Shown here piece by piece: positions 1-7,833 of a stretch of 46,634 bases of DNA. Numbering within the stretch: position 1 is the stretch's first letter; each line of letters opens with the position of its first letter. This DNA comes from Rhodanobacteraceae bacterium (lineage in GTDB: Bacteria > Acidobacteriota > Terriglobia > Terriglobales > Acidobacteriaceae), in contig CAJCHN010000135.1 in assembly GCA_903970285.1 (NCBI GenBank), forward strand, positions 1-46,634, in the 5' to 3' direction. The notes under the pieces are model-generated. The model was given only the letters and a program-made list of their open reading frames with translations, was not told where the DNA came from and searched no databases. Both the position numbers and the translations under genes were made by a program.

Positions 1-2
1 AC

Positions 3-908
3 GACGGCAAGCAGCGCGTGGTCGCCGTGGACGGCATCGACCTGGGGGTGCGGCCGGGAGAGATCTTCGGCTTGCTGGGACCGAATGGCGCCGGCAAGAC
101 CACCACCATCAGCATCTGCACCACCCGGGCGACGCCAACCGCAGGCAGGGTGCGCATCGCCGGCATCGACGTGGTGGCGCACCCCGCCGCGGCCCGGCGT
201 TCCATCGGCGTGGTGCCGCAGTACAACACGCTCGACCGGTCCTGCACGGTGGCGGAGAACATCAGTTTTCATTGCCTTTACTTCGGCTTCTCGCGCGCGG
301 AAGCCAAGGCCCGCACGGCGCAGTTGCTGGATCAGTTCCGGCTGGCGGACCGAGCGAAGGCTTACCCCGCGCAGCTTTCGGGTGGTCTCGCGCAGCGCGT
401 GCAGATTGCCCGCGCCATTGCGCACCGGCCCAAGGTGCTGTTCCTGGACGAACCCTCCGCCGGGCTCGACCCGCAGTCGCGGCTGGCCATGTGGGAGGCG
501 GTTCGTGAGCTGCGCCAGGAGGGAATCACCGTGGTGTTGACCACGCACTACATGGAAGAGGCCGACGAACTCTGCGACCGCGTGGCCATCATCGATCATG
601 GCAGAATCCTGGTCCAGGACACCCCGGCTGCGCTGAAGAGTTCGGTCGGCGCGGAGAAGGTGTACGAACTGCATCTGCGCGATCAGGCGGGCAGGAACGG
701 TCTCGCCACAAAACTGCTGGCGATCGAGGGTTTAACCCACGCCGAAGCCACTGCGGACGGTCTGCGAGTGTTCACCAAGGGCGCGGATGGCGGCCTGGCA
801 GACGTGGTGGCGGCCGCCAACCCCTATGGACTGCGCGATCTAACCATCACCGAGACCAGCCTTGAGACCGTCTTCATCAAACTGACCGGACGCGACCTGC
901 GCGAGTAG
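3..908 (+). CDS. ABC exporter ATP-binding subunit (5' end outside window)
   Basis: ATPase of a two-component ABC exporter of the DrrA/NodI type, acting on the cytoplasmic face to energise export through the permease encoded next. Counting from the GTG at 18, Walker A (GPNGAGKTT) is at residues 21-29, the signature LSGG at 120-123 and Walker B with LFLDEP at 141-146, followed by a Q/H-loop region (TTHYMEEAD). The C-terminal ~80 residues match the accessory tail of DrrA-like proteins. The frame stays open upstream of 18 to the window edge and encodes DGKQRV, the usual lead-in to this fold, so the true start probably lies before the window. The gap to the permease gene is 35 bp, consistent with an operon. 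The substrate cannot be told from sequence. Confidence 0.93.
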   Translation, partial: DGKQRVVAVDGIDLGVRPGEIFGLLGPNGAGKTTTISICTTRATPTAGRVRIAGIDVVAHPAAARRSIGVVPQYNTLDRSCTVAENISFHCLYFGFSRAEAKARTAQLLDQFRLADRAKAYPAQLSGGLAQRVQIARAIAHRPKVLFLDEPSAGLDPQSRLAMWEAVRELRQEGITVVLTTHYMEEADELCDRVAIIDHGRILVQDTPAALKSSVGAEKVYELHLRDQAGRNGLATKLLAIEGLTHAEATADGLRVFTKGADGGLADVVAAANPYGLRDLTITETSLETVFIKLTGRDLRE

Positions 909-943
909 CTGGACTGCGCATAGAAGAGACCAGAGGACATTCC

Positions 944-1810
944 ATGGCGATCACCGCCGCACTGAATTCGACTTCCGAAAGAAAACAGACCGGGAACCTC
1001 GCGCTCTACGCGCAGGCCTTTGCCGGGTTGTTTCTGCGCGACCTGTACGTGCTCCGGCGCGAGCTGTTTCCCTTCGCGATCCGCGTCTGCATGAATCCGC
1101 TGCTGTTCCTGTTCGTGTTCACGTACGTGTTTCCGCATATGTCGGGCGGCGGCGCGTCGTCCAATCCCATGGGCGCGATGGGGGGCGGCGTCAACTTCTC
1201 CACCGTGCTGCTGCCCGGGTTGATGGCGGTCGCGATCATGTTTTCCGGGATTGCCGCGGTGGCGCTGCCGCTGGCGCAGGAGTTTGGCATCACCCGCGAG
1301 ATCGACGATCGCGTCATGTGTCCGCTGCCGGTGGCCGCGGTGGCGGCGGAGAAGATCTGCTTCTCCGCGATGCAGAGCGTGGTGGCCGCCGCCATCGTGT
1401 TCCCGCTGGCCATCTACGTTCCGGCCACGCCGGCGCGGGCGCACGTCACCAGTTGGCCCTTCCTCGTCCTGGTGCTGATCCTGGCCAGCCTGGTCTCGGG
1501 CGCGCTGGGTCTCACCATCGGCACCGCCGTAAAGCCGCAGCAGATTGGCCTGATCTTCGGCGTGGTGGTGGTCCCGATCACATTTCTCGGCTGCGTCTAC
1601 TATCCGTGGGCGGCGCTCGGCCGGCTGCCGATTCTGCAGCACGCCGTGCTGGTCAACCCGATCGTCTACATGAGCGAAGGCCTGCGCGCCGCGCTGACAC
1701 CAAGCCTGCCGCACATGAATCCCTGGGCGATCCTGGGCATGCTCCTCTTCTTCCTGATTGCCCTTGGCTCTCTTGGAATGCGCGGCTTTTTGCGGCGAGT
1801 CATCAGCTGA
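944..1810 (+). CDS. ABC-2 type transporter permease
   Basis: Integral membrane partner of the preceding ATPase, 288 residues. About six hydrophobic segments are visible, among them LLFLFVFTYVFPHM, a Gly/Ala-rich stretch near residues 80-105, and a last helix near 260-278. The segment VVVPITFLGCVYYPWAALG and the following NPIVYMSEGLR are typical of the ABC2_membrane family (DrrB/NodJ-like). ATG at 944 follows an AGAGGA Shine-Dalgarno at good spacing. The ATPase-permease order is that of drug, polysaccharide or lipid exporters. The actual cargo is unknown. Confidence 0.9.
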   Translation: MAITAALNSTSERKQTGNLALYAQAFAGLFLRDLYVLRRELFPFAIRVCMNPLLFLFVFTYVFPHMSGGGASSNPMGAMGGGVNFSTVLLPGLMAVAIMFSGIAAVALPLAQEFGITREIDDRVMCPLPVAAVAAEKICFSAMQSVVAAAIVFPLAIYVPATPARAHVTSWPFLVLVLILASLVSGALGLTIGTAVKPQQIGLIFGVVVVPITFLGCVYYPWAALGRLPILQHAVLVNPIVYMSEGLRAALTPSLPHMNPWAILGMLLFFLIALGSLGMRGFLRRVIS

Positions 1811-1909
1811 GAGGACGATCCAGTCTGGCTCACGCGTGTCCAGCAGCCCGATCTCTGCCAGCCTGGCGCAGCCGAAACTGCTTGAACGCAGCTCCTGCAA
1901 GGCGAACCC

Positions 1910-1932
1910 TTCGCCGGGGCAATCCGGCTGAA
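1910..1932. terminator. Hairpin between convergent genes (possible terminator)
   Basis: A GCCGG/CCGGC stem (1913-1917 with 1924-1928) flanked by TTC/GAA lies in the 154-bp gap between the convergent ABC permease and dapD genes. There is no T-tract on either side, so it would be at most a weak or factor-assisted terminator. Confidence 0.25.
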
Positions 1933-1964
1933 TCGAAGCGAGCTGCAACGTGGCTCCAAGTCAG

Positions 1965-2822
1965 CTATCGAAGCAGATCCTCGAGCGCCAGTGACAACTC
2001 CGTCTTTTCATCCCGGTACTTCACGATCACCGGTGTCTGCAGCGAGAGCCCCCAATCCTTGCCCTTGCCGCCCGTTACCGCCCGCGATCCCGGCACGACC
2101 ACCGCCCCCGCCGGAATGATCAGCGGCATCTCCCCGGCCGCCCGGTAGATCTCCCCGCGCACCACGTCATACACCGGCGTCCCCCGCGTCAGCACCGTCC
2201 CTGCCGCCAGTACCGCCCCGGCCCGCACGATCGTGCCCTCGTAGACCCCGGTATTCCCACCCACCAGCACATCGTCTTCGATAATGACCGGCGAAGCATT
2301 CACCGGCTCGAGAACCCCGCCAATCTGTGCCGCGGCCGACAGATGCACCCGCTTTCCAATCTGGGCGCAGCTCCCCACCAGCGCGTGCGAGTCCACCATG
2401 GTGCCCTCATCCACATACGCGCCGGCGTTGATGTACATCGGCGGCAGGCAGACCACGCCGCGCGCCACGTACGCCCCCGCGCGCACCGAGCTTCCGCCCG
2501 GGACCATCCGCACGCCATCCTCAACCGTGAACCGGCGCACCGGATACGTCGCCTTGTCCACAAACGAAAACAGATCTCCCGCCATGTCCACCATCTGCCC
2601 AAGCCGGAACCCGAGCAGGATTCCCTGCTTCACCCAGGCATTCACCTTCCAGCCCGGTGCGCTGCTGGCATCCGGCTCCGCCGCCCGCACCCGCCCGCAT
2701 TCCAGCGCCTCGCGCAGCTCCAGAAACGCCTCGGCAGCCTCGGCCTTCCCAACCGCCTCCGCTCCCAGCCGAAAAAACTCCTCAACCGCTCCCTGCAGGT
2801 CCACCAGGCTCATCGTCCGCAT
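1965..2822 (-). CDS. dapD: 2,3,4,5-tetrahydropyridine-2,6-dicarboxylate N-succinyltransferase
   Basis: Transfers succinyl from succinyl-CoA to tetrahydrodipicolinate, the first committed step of the succinylase branch of DAP/lysine synthesis. The 285 residues are close to the ~274 of E. coli DapD. An alpha-helical N-terminal domain is followed by a left-handed beta-helix of hexapeptide repeats, seen from about residue 105 (VPGGSSVRAGAYVARGVV) through DDVLVGGNTGVYEG and AGAVLAAGTVLTRGTPVYD. ATG at 2822 was taken; an in-frame ATG at 2813 (MSLVDLQ) is a possible alternative. It is the last gene of the minus-strand DAP cluster, 171 bp downstream of dapA, so it could also have its own promoter. 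Its presence argues for the succinylase rather than the aminotransferase or dehydrogenase route. Confidence 0.95.
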   Translation of the reverse strand: MRTMSLVDLQGAVEEFFRLGAEAVGKAEAAEAFLELREALECGRVRAAEPDASSAPGWKVNAWVKQGILLGFRLGQMVDMAGDLFSFVDKATYPVRRFTVEDGVRMVPGGSSVRAGAYVARGVVCLPPMYINAGAYVDEGTMVDSHALVGSCAQIGKRVHLSAAAQIGGVLEPVNASPVIIEDDVLVGGNTGVYEGTIVRAGAVLAAGTVLTRGTPVYDVVRGEIYRAAGEMPLIIPAGAVVVPGSRAVTGGKGKDWGLSLQTPVIVKYRDEKTELSLALEDLLR

Positions 2823-2993
2823 CTGCTCATTCTAAATTCAGGGGTGCCCACCCGGCCCTCGCGGACGCCCGGCATCTGCACGCGCGGAAAAGTGCCATGC
2901 CCAAAAATGGTGCAAAGCCAAGTCTGTCCAGGTCCAGACCTAACCTGCTTGTTATGAATACTTTGCATCTTTTCTACACGGGTGGGGAAGAAC

Positions 2994-3917
2994 CTAGAAC
3001 ATGCGCAGATTATCCACCTTGCCCACCTCGGAATGCACCATCAGACCAAGCTCTCCGCACAGCATCTCCAGCCGGTGCCGCGTCGCCCGGCTCACCGGGA
3101 CCATCGGCAGCCGCAGCGTATCGCTGCCCATGCCCAGGATCTTCATGACCGCCTTCACGGGCGCAGGACTCGGCTCCCAGAAGTGCGCCTGCATCAGCCG
3201 GAAGAAGACCCGGTTGATCCGGCGCGCCGCCATCCAGTCATTGCTCAGCGCCGCCCGCACCATCTGCGCCATCTGCGCCGGAATCACGTTGGACGCGACC
3301 GAGATCAAGCCAGCGCCCCCGAGCGCCAGCACCGGCAGTGCCAGCCCGTCGTCGCCGGCAAACACCTTGAACGACTTCGCCACGGAGGTCAGCAGTTCCG
3401 TGATCTGCGCCATGTTGCCGCTCGACTCCTTGATCCCGATCACCTGCGGCATCTCGGCCAGCCGCAGCACCGTCGCCGGCTCCAGGTTTGCGCCCGTGCG
3501 GGATGGGATGTTGTAGAGCATCACCGCCAGGTCCGTCGCTTCGACGATCGCCCGGAAGTGCTCATACTGCCCCTGCTGGCCCGGCCGGTTGTAGTACGGA
3601 TTGGCCGTCAGCACCCCGGTCAGGCCCGGCAGGCTGTTCAGCCGCTTCACCCGCCGCACCGCTTCGTGGGTCGCATTGTGGGTGCAGCCGGCGAAGACCG
3701 CGACCCGTCCCGCCGCCACGGCACAGGTCGTTTCGATCACCTGCAGCCATTCTTCCTCGTTCAGCGTCGCGGCTTCGCCGGTCGTCCCGCACGGTACCAG
3801 CAACTCGATTCCGGCCTCGATCTGCGCCTCCACCAGCGCCGCCAGCGCACCTTCATCTACCGCGCCATCCGGGCCAAAAGGGGTGACCAGGGCGGTTCCA
3901 CAACCAAAGAGTTCCAT
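2994..3917 (-). CDS. dapA: 4-hydroxy-tetrahydrodipicolinate synthase
   Basis: Condenses pyruvate with aspartate semialdehyde, the branch point into DAP/lysine. The TIM-barrel NAL/DapA signatures are complete: PCGTTGEAATL with Thr45-Thr46, the catalytic Tyr135 and Arg140 in YNIPSRTG, and the Schiff-base Lys163 in IGIKESSGN. Length (307 aa) is typical. The frame opens with GTG-ATG; I chose the ATG at 3917 because it aligns with family starts, and no clear Shine-Dalgarno decides it. It sits 32 bp downstream of the small membrane protein gene and upstream of dapD on the same strand, in the middle of the aspartate-to-DAP cluster. Confidence 0.96.
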   Translation of the reverse strand: MELFGCGTALVTPFGPDGAVDEGALAALVEAQIEAGIELLVPCGTTGEAATLNEEEWLQVIETTCAVAAGRVAVFAGCTHNATHEAVRRVKRLNSLPGLTGVLTANPYYNRPGQQGQYEHFRAIVEATDLAVMLYNIPSRTGANLEPATVLRLAEMPQVIGIKESSGNMAQITELLTSVAKSFKVFAGDDGLALPVLALGGAGLISVASNVIPAQMAQMVRAALSNDWMAARRINRVFFRLMQAHFWEPSPAPVKAVMKILGMGSDTLRLPMVPVSRATRHRLEMLCGELGLMVHSEVGKVDNLRMF

Positions 3918-3949
3918 CACAGAGAGAGTCTATCCCGAGTGCGGTGGGC

Positions 3950-4306
3950 TCAACCACGGCTGCGCCGGCGGGCTCGGCGCTTGCGCCATGCGCGCCACTC
4001 CAGCAGGCAGAAGAATGACAAGAAGTAGAAGACAATGGAGCCCTTCACCACGAGGACAGGGTTCAGATCGTGCGGCCCCGAGGCGAAGAGCCCTGCGATC
4101 AGTCCAGGCGCCATCAGCAGGCTCAGCGGCTCGAAGATCAGGCTCAGCCACTCCGGCGCGGTCACAAACAGCATGGCCGCGGAGGCGACAAAGACGACAA
4201 AGGCCGTGGCCAGAGACGTAAGCACAATGCGGAGCATCAGCGACGCGAACGGCCCCAGATCCTGCCCGCCCAGCTCCTCCGGTGCGAACCGCCCGCCAAA
4301 CGACAC
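3950..4306 (-). CDS. Small membrane protein of unknown function
   Basis: 118 residues, not recognised. After a short polar N-terminus there are three hydrophobic segments: about residues 23-49 (IVLTSLATAFVVFVASAAML), 53-75 and 86-103 (LVVKGSIVFYFLSFFCLLEW). The C-terminus is strongly basic (RAWRKRRARRRSR), which would place it in the cytoplasm. GTG start at 4306, 8 bp after the M29 aminopeptidase stop and 32 bp before dapA, so it is almost certainly cotranscribed with both. There is no motif linking it to lysine metabolism; a transport or regulatory role would be a guess. It is real rather than a shadow because of its tight packing in the operon and clean membrane-protein composition. Confidence 0.7.
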   Translation of the reverse strand: MSFGGRFAPEELGGQDLGPFASLMLRIVLTSLATAFVVFVASAAMLFVTAPEWLSLIFEPLSLLMAPGLIAGLFASGPHDLNPVLVVKGSIVFYFLSFFCLLEWRAWRKRRARRRSRG

Positions 4307-4314
4307 CGTGCCGC

Positions 4315-5589
4315 CTATACCCAGTCGCCCGCGCGCATCAGCGGCTCGCTGGATCCATTCTGGTCCACTCCGTCAACATTCATCGTGGGCGAACCGATCA
4401 TCCAGTCCACGTGGATCAGGCTGGAGTTCGCCCCCTTGGCGGCCAGGGCCTCCGCATCCATCGTTTCGCCGTCGATCAGGCAGGTCGCATAGGCCTGTCC
4501 CAGCGCGATATGGCTGGCCGCGTTCTCGTCGAACAGCGTGCTCCAGAACAGGAGCCCGCTCTGCGAGATGGGCGACGAATGCGGCACCAGGGCCACCTCC
4601 CCCAGCCGTGCCGCGCCCTCGTCGGTGCCGATCAGCCGGTTGAGTACATCCTCGCCGGCTGAGGCTGTCGCCTCGACGATGCGCCCGCCTGCGAAGCGGC
4701 AGCGAATGTTCTCGATCAGGGTGCCCTGGTGCGAGAGCGGCTTCGAAGCCTGCACGACCCCGTCCACCCGATCCTTGTGCGGCGTGGTGAAGCACTCCTC
4801 GGTGGGAATGTTGGGATTACAGAAGACGCCGTTTCCGCTGGCTCCACCGCCGCCCGCCCACAGATGGTCGTCCGCAAGCCCGACCGTCAGATCGGTCGCG
4901 CCATCCGCGGAGTGGAAACGCAGCGCGTGGAAACGTTTCTCGTTCAGCAGGGCCACCCGCTGGTGAAGGTTTGCGCTGTGCGCCTTCCAGTCGGCTACGG
5001 GATCGTCGCCGGTCGCCCGCGAAGCGGTAAAGATGGCATCCCAGAGCTTGGCGACGGCTTCGTCTGCGGGCGTATCGGGAAAGACCAGCTTTGCCCAGGC
5101 AGGGGTCGCCGACGCCAGGACCGACCAGTTGATGGCATGACGCGTGATCAGTTCCATGGCCGGCTTGTTGGCCTTCGAGGCCGCGATGTTTGCCCGCGAA
5201 ACCTTTGCCGGATCTTGCCCTGCCAATAAAGCAGGGTTCGCTCCGGCCAGCGCCAGGCGGGCCGCGCCCCCGCGAAACGCCGCTGCCATCCCGTCCGCAA
5301 GCCATTGCGGCGCGTGATCGAACGACTCATCCGCGGCAAACCGGAAGCGCGCCAGCGCAGCCTCATCGTCGCTGTAAAGCGTCGTCACCAGCAGCGCCCC
5401 GGCCTTGTAGGCGTGTTCGGTGATGCGCCGGACCAGCGGCATCATCTCGGTGGAGGCGGAGATGACCAGCTCCTGGCCCGCCTGCAGATTCAATCCGACA
5501 TGAACGGCGAGTCTGGCGAAACGGTCGAGCTTTTCCTCAAACGGAAGCGACGCAAAAGAAACGGGCGGAGTAGCTACGGCACTGGACAT
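4315..5589 (-). CDS. M29-family metalloaminopeptidase (AmpS/PepS-like)
   Basis: Cytosolic leucyl-type aminopeptidase of the M29 (thermophilic aminopeptidase) family, 424 residues versus about 410 for family members. The metal-ligand motifs are all present in order: Glu in NIPTEECFTTP, Glu in GTDEGAARLGEVAL, His and Tyr in ASHIALGQAY, and His/Asp in SLIHVDWMIGS near the C-terminus. ATG at 5589. It lies 69 bp after dapB and 8 bp before a small membrane protein gene, inside the DAP/lysine cluster. A peptidase there could recycle amino acids or peptidoglycan peptides, but no sequence feature shows DAP-peptide specificity. Confidence 0.88.
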   Translation of the reverse strand: MSSAVATPPVSFASLPFEEKLDRFARLAVHVGLNLQAGQELVISASTEMMPLVRRITEHAYKAGALLVTTLYSDDEAALARFRFAADESFDHAPQWLADGMAAAFRGGAARLALAGANPALLAGQDPAKVSRANIAASKANKPAMELITRHAINWSVLASATPAWAKLVFPDTPADEAVAKLWDAIFTASRATGDDPVADWKAHSANLHQRVALLNEKRFHALRFHSADGATDLTVGLADDHLWAGGGGASGNGVFCNPNIPTEECFTTPHKDRVDGVVQASKPLSHQGTLIENIRCRFAGGRIVEATASAGEDVLNRLIGTDEGAARLGEVALVPHSSPISQSGLLFWSTLFDENAASHIALGQAYATCLIDGETMDAEALAAKGANSSLIHVDWMIGSPTMNVDGVDQNGSSEPLMRAGDWV

Positions 5590-5658
5590 GCTTCAAATCT
5601 AGGCATACGGACGGCGGAACGCAAACCCGCTCGCGCAGGATGCTTGCCTGCAGCTGCC

Positions 5659-6345
5659 TTATATCTGGCTGAACACATCGCGAAAGTCGTAGCAGCCGGT
5701 ACGGGAGCTGAGCCACTCCGCCGCGCGCACCGCGCCCTCCGCGAACGCCCTGCGGCTGAACGATTCGTGTTTGAGCGTGATGCGGTCGGCTTCGCTGGTG
5801 GCGATGAGAACGTGCACGCCGGTCTCGTCGCCTTCGCGGCTGGCGGTGATCGGCACCGGACCGCAGGAGCAGGACGATTCGAGCGCCTTGCTGAGCGTGA
5901 CCGCCGTGCCCGAAGGCGAGTCCAGCTTCGAGGCATGGTGCGTCTCGGCGATCTCGAACCGGTAGCCGGCGTCCTTCAATGCCGCACCCATCTGCGCCGC
6001 CATCTGCAGCATCACCTGCACGCCGACCGAGAAGTTCGTGCCGTAGAGCAATCCGGCATCGCGCCGCTCGACCGCAGCCCGCACATCGTGCAGCTTGTCG
6101 TACCAGCCAGTGGTTCCGATCACCATCTTGGCCCCCGTCGCCAGGCAGGCGCGCATGTTCTGCACCACTGCCTCGGGCGTGGTGAAGTCGATGACCACGT
6201 CGAATCCGGCCACAAACGGCGGTGTAAGCGCCGCTGCGTCCCGATTTTCTTTGGCATCGAGCACATGAACGCTGTGCCCGTGTTCCGCCGCTACTTCCGC
6301 CACCAGCCTGCCTGTCTTACCGTGTCCGAGAACCAGAATCCGCAT
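5659..6345 (-). CDS. dapB: 4-hydroxy-tetrahydrodipicolinate reductase
   Basis: NAD(P)H-dependent reduction of 4-hydroxy-tetrahydrodipicolinate to tetrahydrodipicolinate. The Rossmann motif is at residues 7-12 (GHGKTG), differing from the common G(A/C)xGRMG. VIGTTGW is near 76-81, FSVGVQ near 105, and the catalytic His pair and Lys are in ETHHASKLDSPSGT (His136, His137, Lys140). At 228 residues it is somewhat shorter than the 240-270 usual for the family, mainly in the N-terminal loops. The ATG at 6345 lies just 6 bp after the lysC stop, so the two are cotranscribed and DapB follows LysC and Asd in the pathway as in the map. Confidence 0.94.
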   Translation of the reverse strand: MRILVLGHGKTGRLVAEVAAEHGHSVHVLDAKENRDAAALTPPFVAGFDVVIDFTTPEAVVQNMRACLATGAKMVIGTTGWYDKLHDVRAAVERRDAGLLYGTNFSVGVQVMLQMAAQMGAALKDAGYRFEIAETHHASKLDSPSGTAVTLSKALESSCSCGPVPITASREGDETGVHVLIATSEADRITLKHESFSRRAFAEGAVRAAEWLSSRTGCYDFRDVFSQI

Positions 6346-6351
6346 CGTGCC

Positions 6352-7833
6352 TTACCTTTCCTGCAGCGAAACCGGGGTCGCCGCCGGAAGCGCCTGGGCA
6401 GCTCCGGCCGCGTCTGCCGCCACATCGAAGATGGATGTGTCGGGGTCGGCAAAGAAGACGCGATGCAGCGAGCGCACCGCTTCCTCCACATCCTCTTCGT
6501 CGATCATGAAGCTCATGTTGATCTCGCTTGCACCCTGCGAGATCATGCGCACGTTCACATGGCTGACCGCCGAGAAGACCCGGCCCGCGATGCCGTTATG
6601 GCCGCGAATATCTTCGCCTACCAGGCACACCAGCGCCTTGCGGCCTTCGTACTTGACGTCGGCGATCTTGCCCAGTTCGGCACAGATCGCCGGCAGTTGC
6701 TCATTCGAGTCGACGGTCAGCGAGATGCTGACCTCGCTGGTGGAGACCATGTCGATGGCGCACTTGTAGCGATCGAAGACGTCGAACACCGCCTTCAGAT
6801 AACCATGCGACATGAGCATGCGGCTGGCCACGATGTCGATGATGGTCAGACGCTTCTTGGCCGCGATGCTTTTGAATGGAGACGAGCAATGCGGCGCCAT
6901 GGCGGTGATCCTGGTCCCCTCGTTGGCGGGGTTGCGCGAGTTGAGCACCCACACCGGGATGCTCTTCTGCACCGCTGGGAGGATAGTCGCGGGGTGCAGC
7001 ACCTTGGCTCCGAAGTAGGCAAGTTCGGCCGCCTCTTCGAAGCTGATTGTCTTCACCCGCAGCGCGTCCGGGCAGATGCGCGGATCGGTGGTCATGATGC
7101 CGTTCACGTCGGTCCAGATCTCGATGGCGCCGGCGTGCAGTCCGCCGCCCACCAGCGCCGCCGTGTAGTCGCTGCCGCCCCGGCCCAGCGTGGTAGTGAT
7201 GCCGTCTTCGTTGGAGCCGATGAAGCCGCCCAGCACCGGCGTGCTGCCCTGCTCGACCAGCGGAAGGACAAGCTCGAGCAGCCGGGCTTCGATAACATCT
7301 TCCTTGGGCGCGGCCTTTCCGTAATTGGCGTCGGTAATGATGCACTTGCGCGCGTCCACATGCTGGCCCTCGAGTCCGGCCTCGTGGAAGGCCTCGGCCA
7401 CCATGCGGCTGGACATGCGTTCGCCGAAGCTGACCACCAGGTCGTTGGTGCGCGGCGTCAACTCGCCCACCGCGGCGATGCCGCGCAGCAGATCATCCAA
7501 TGCGTCGAACTCCTGAGTCAGCTTCGCGCTGAGCGCGGCGAACCGGGTGCCCGTCACCAACTCCGCCGCCGTCTCCAAATGGCGTTCACGCAGCTTCGCG
7601 GAGAGCGCGATCGCGCCCGCCCGATCGTCCTTGCCGGCCGCCGCCGCCGCCGCCAGAAGCTGATCCGTAACCTTCGCCATGGCGGAGACGACCACCACCG
7701 GCCGCAGTCCACGGTCGCGGCGGCCGGTCACGATCGCCGCCGTCCGCTTCATGGCGGCTGCATCTTCGACCGAGGTCCCGCCAAATTTCATCACCACGAT
7801 CGACGGCCGTCCCTGCTGAAACTCCTCGCTCAT
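6352..7833 (-). CDS. lysC: Aspartate kinase (LysC type)
   Basis: Phosphorylates aspartate, the first step towards lysine, threonine, methionine and DAP. 493 residues. The kinase domain opens with VMKFGGTSVED (residues 14-24) and continues with RGGSDYTAALVGGGL, EIWTDVNGIMTTDPRI and AYFGAKVLHPATI. Two ACT domains follow from about residue 325 (LTIIDIVASRMLMSHGYL, STSEVSISL). They resemble E. coli LysC, so end-product feedback inhibition is expected, probably by lysine. The open frame runs on upstream, but the ATG at 7833 is the start: it forms an ATGA overlap with the asd stop, giving translational coupling, and aligns with the family N-terminus. The upstream extension only overlaps asd in another frame. 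Confidence 0.96.
   Translation of the reverse strand: MSEEFQQGRPSIVVMKFGGTSVEDAAAMKRTAAIVTGRRDRGLRPVVVVSAMAKVTDQLLAAAAAAGKDDRAGAIALSAKLRERHLETAAELVTGTRFAALSAKLTQEFDALDDLLRGIAAVGELTPRTNDLVVSFGERMSSRMVAEAFHEAGLEGQHVDARKCIITDANYGKAAPKEDVIEARLLELVLPLVEQGSTPVLGGFIGSNEDGITTTLGRGGSDYTAALVGGGLHAGAIEIWTDVNGIMTTDPRICPDALRVKTISFEEAAELAYFGAKVLHPATILPAVQKSIPVWVLNSRNPANEGTRITAMAPHCSSPFKSIAAKKRLTIIDIVASRMLMSHGYLKAVFDVFDRYKCAIDMVSTSEVSISLTVDSNEQLPAICAELGKIADVKYEGRKALVCLVGEDIRGHNGIAGRVFSAVSHVNVRMISQGASEINMSFMIDEEDVEEAVRSLHRVFFADPDTSIFDVAADAAGAAQALPAATPVSLQER

Noticed and set aside
2823..2993. Small RNA or mobile repeat between dapD and dapA
   Set aside because: Only a 5-bp inverted repeat (2930-2941) and GC-rich filler are visible; nothing supports a gene or insertion element.
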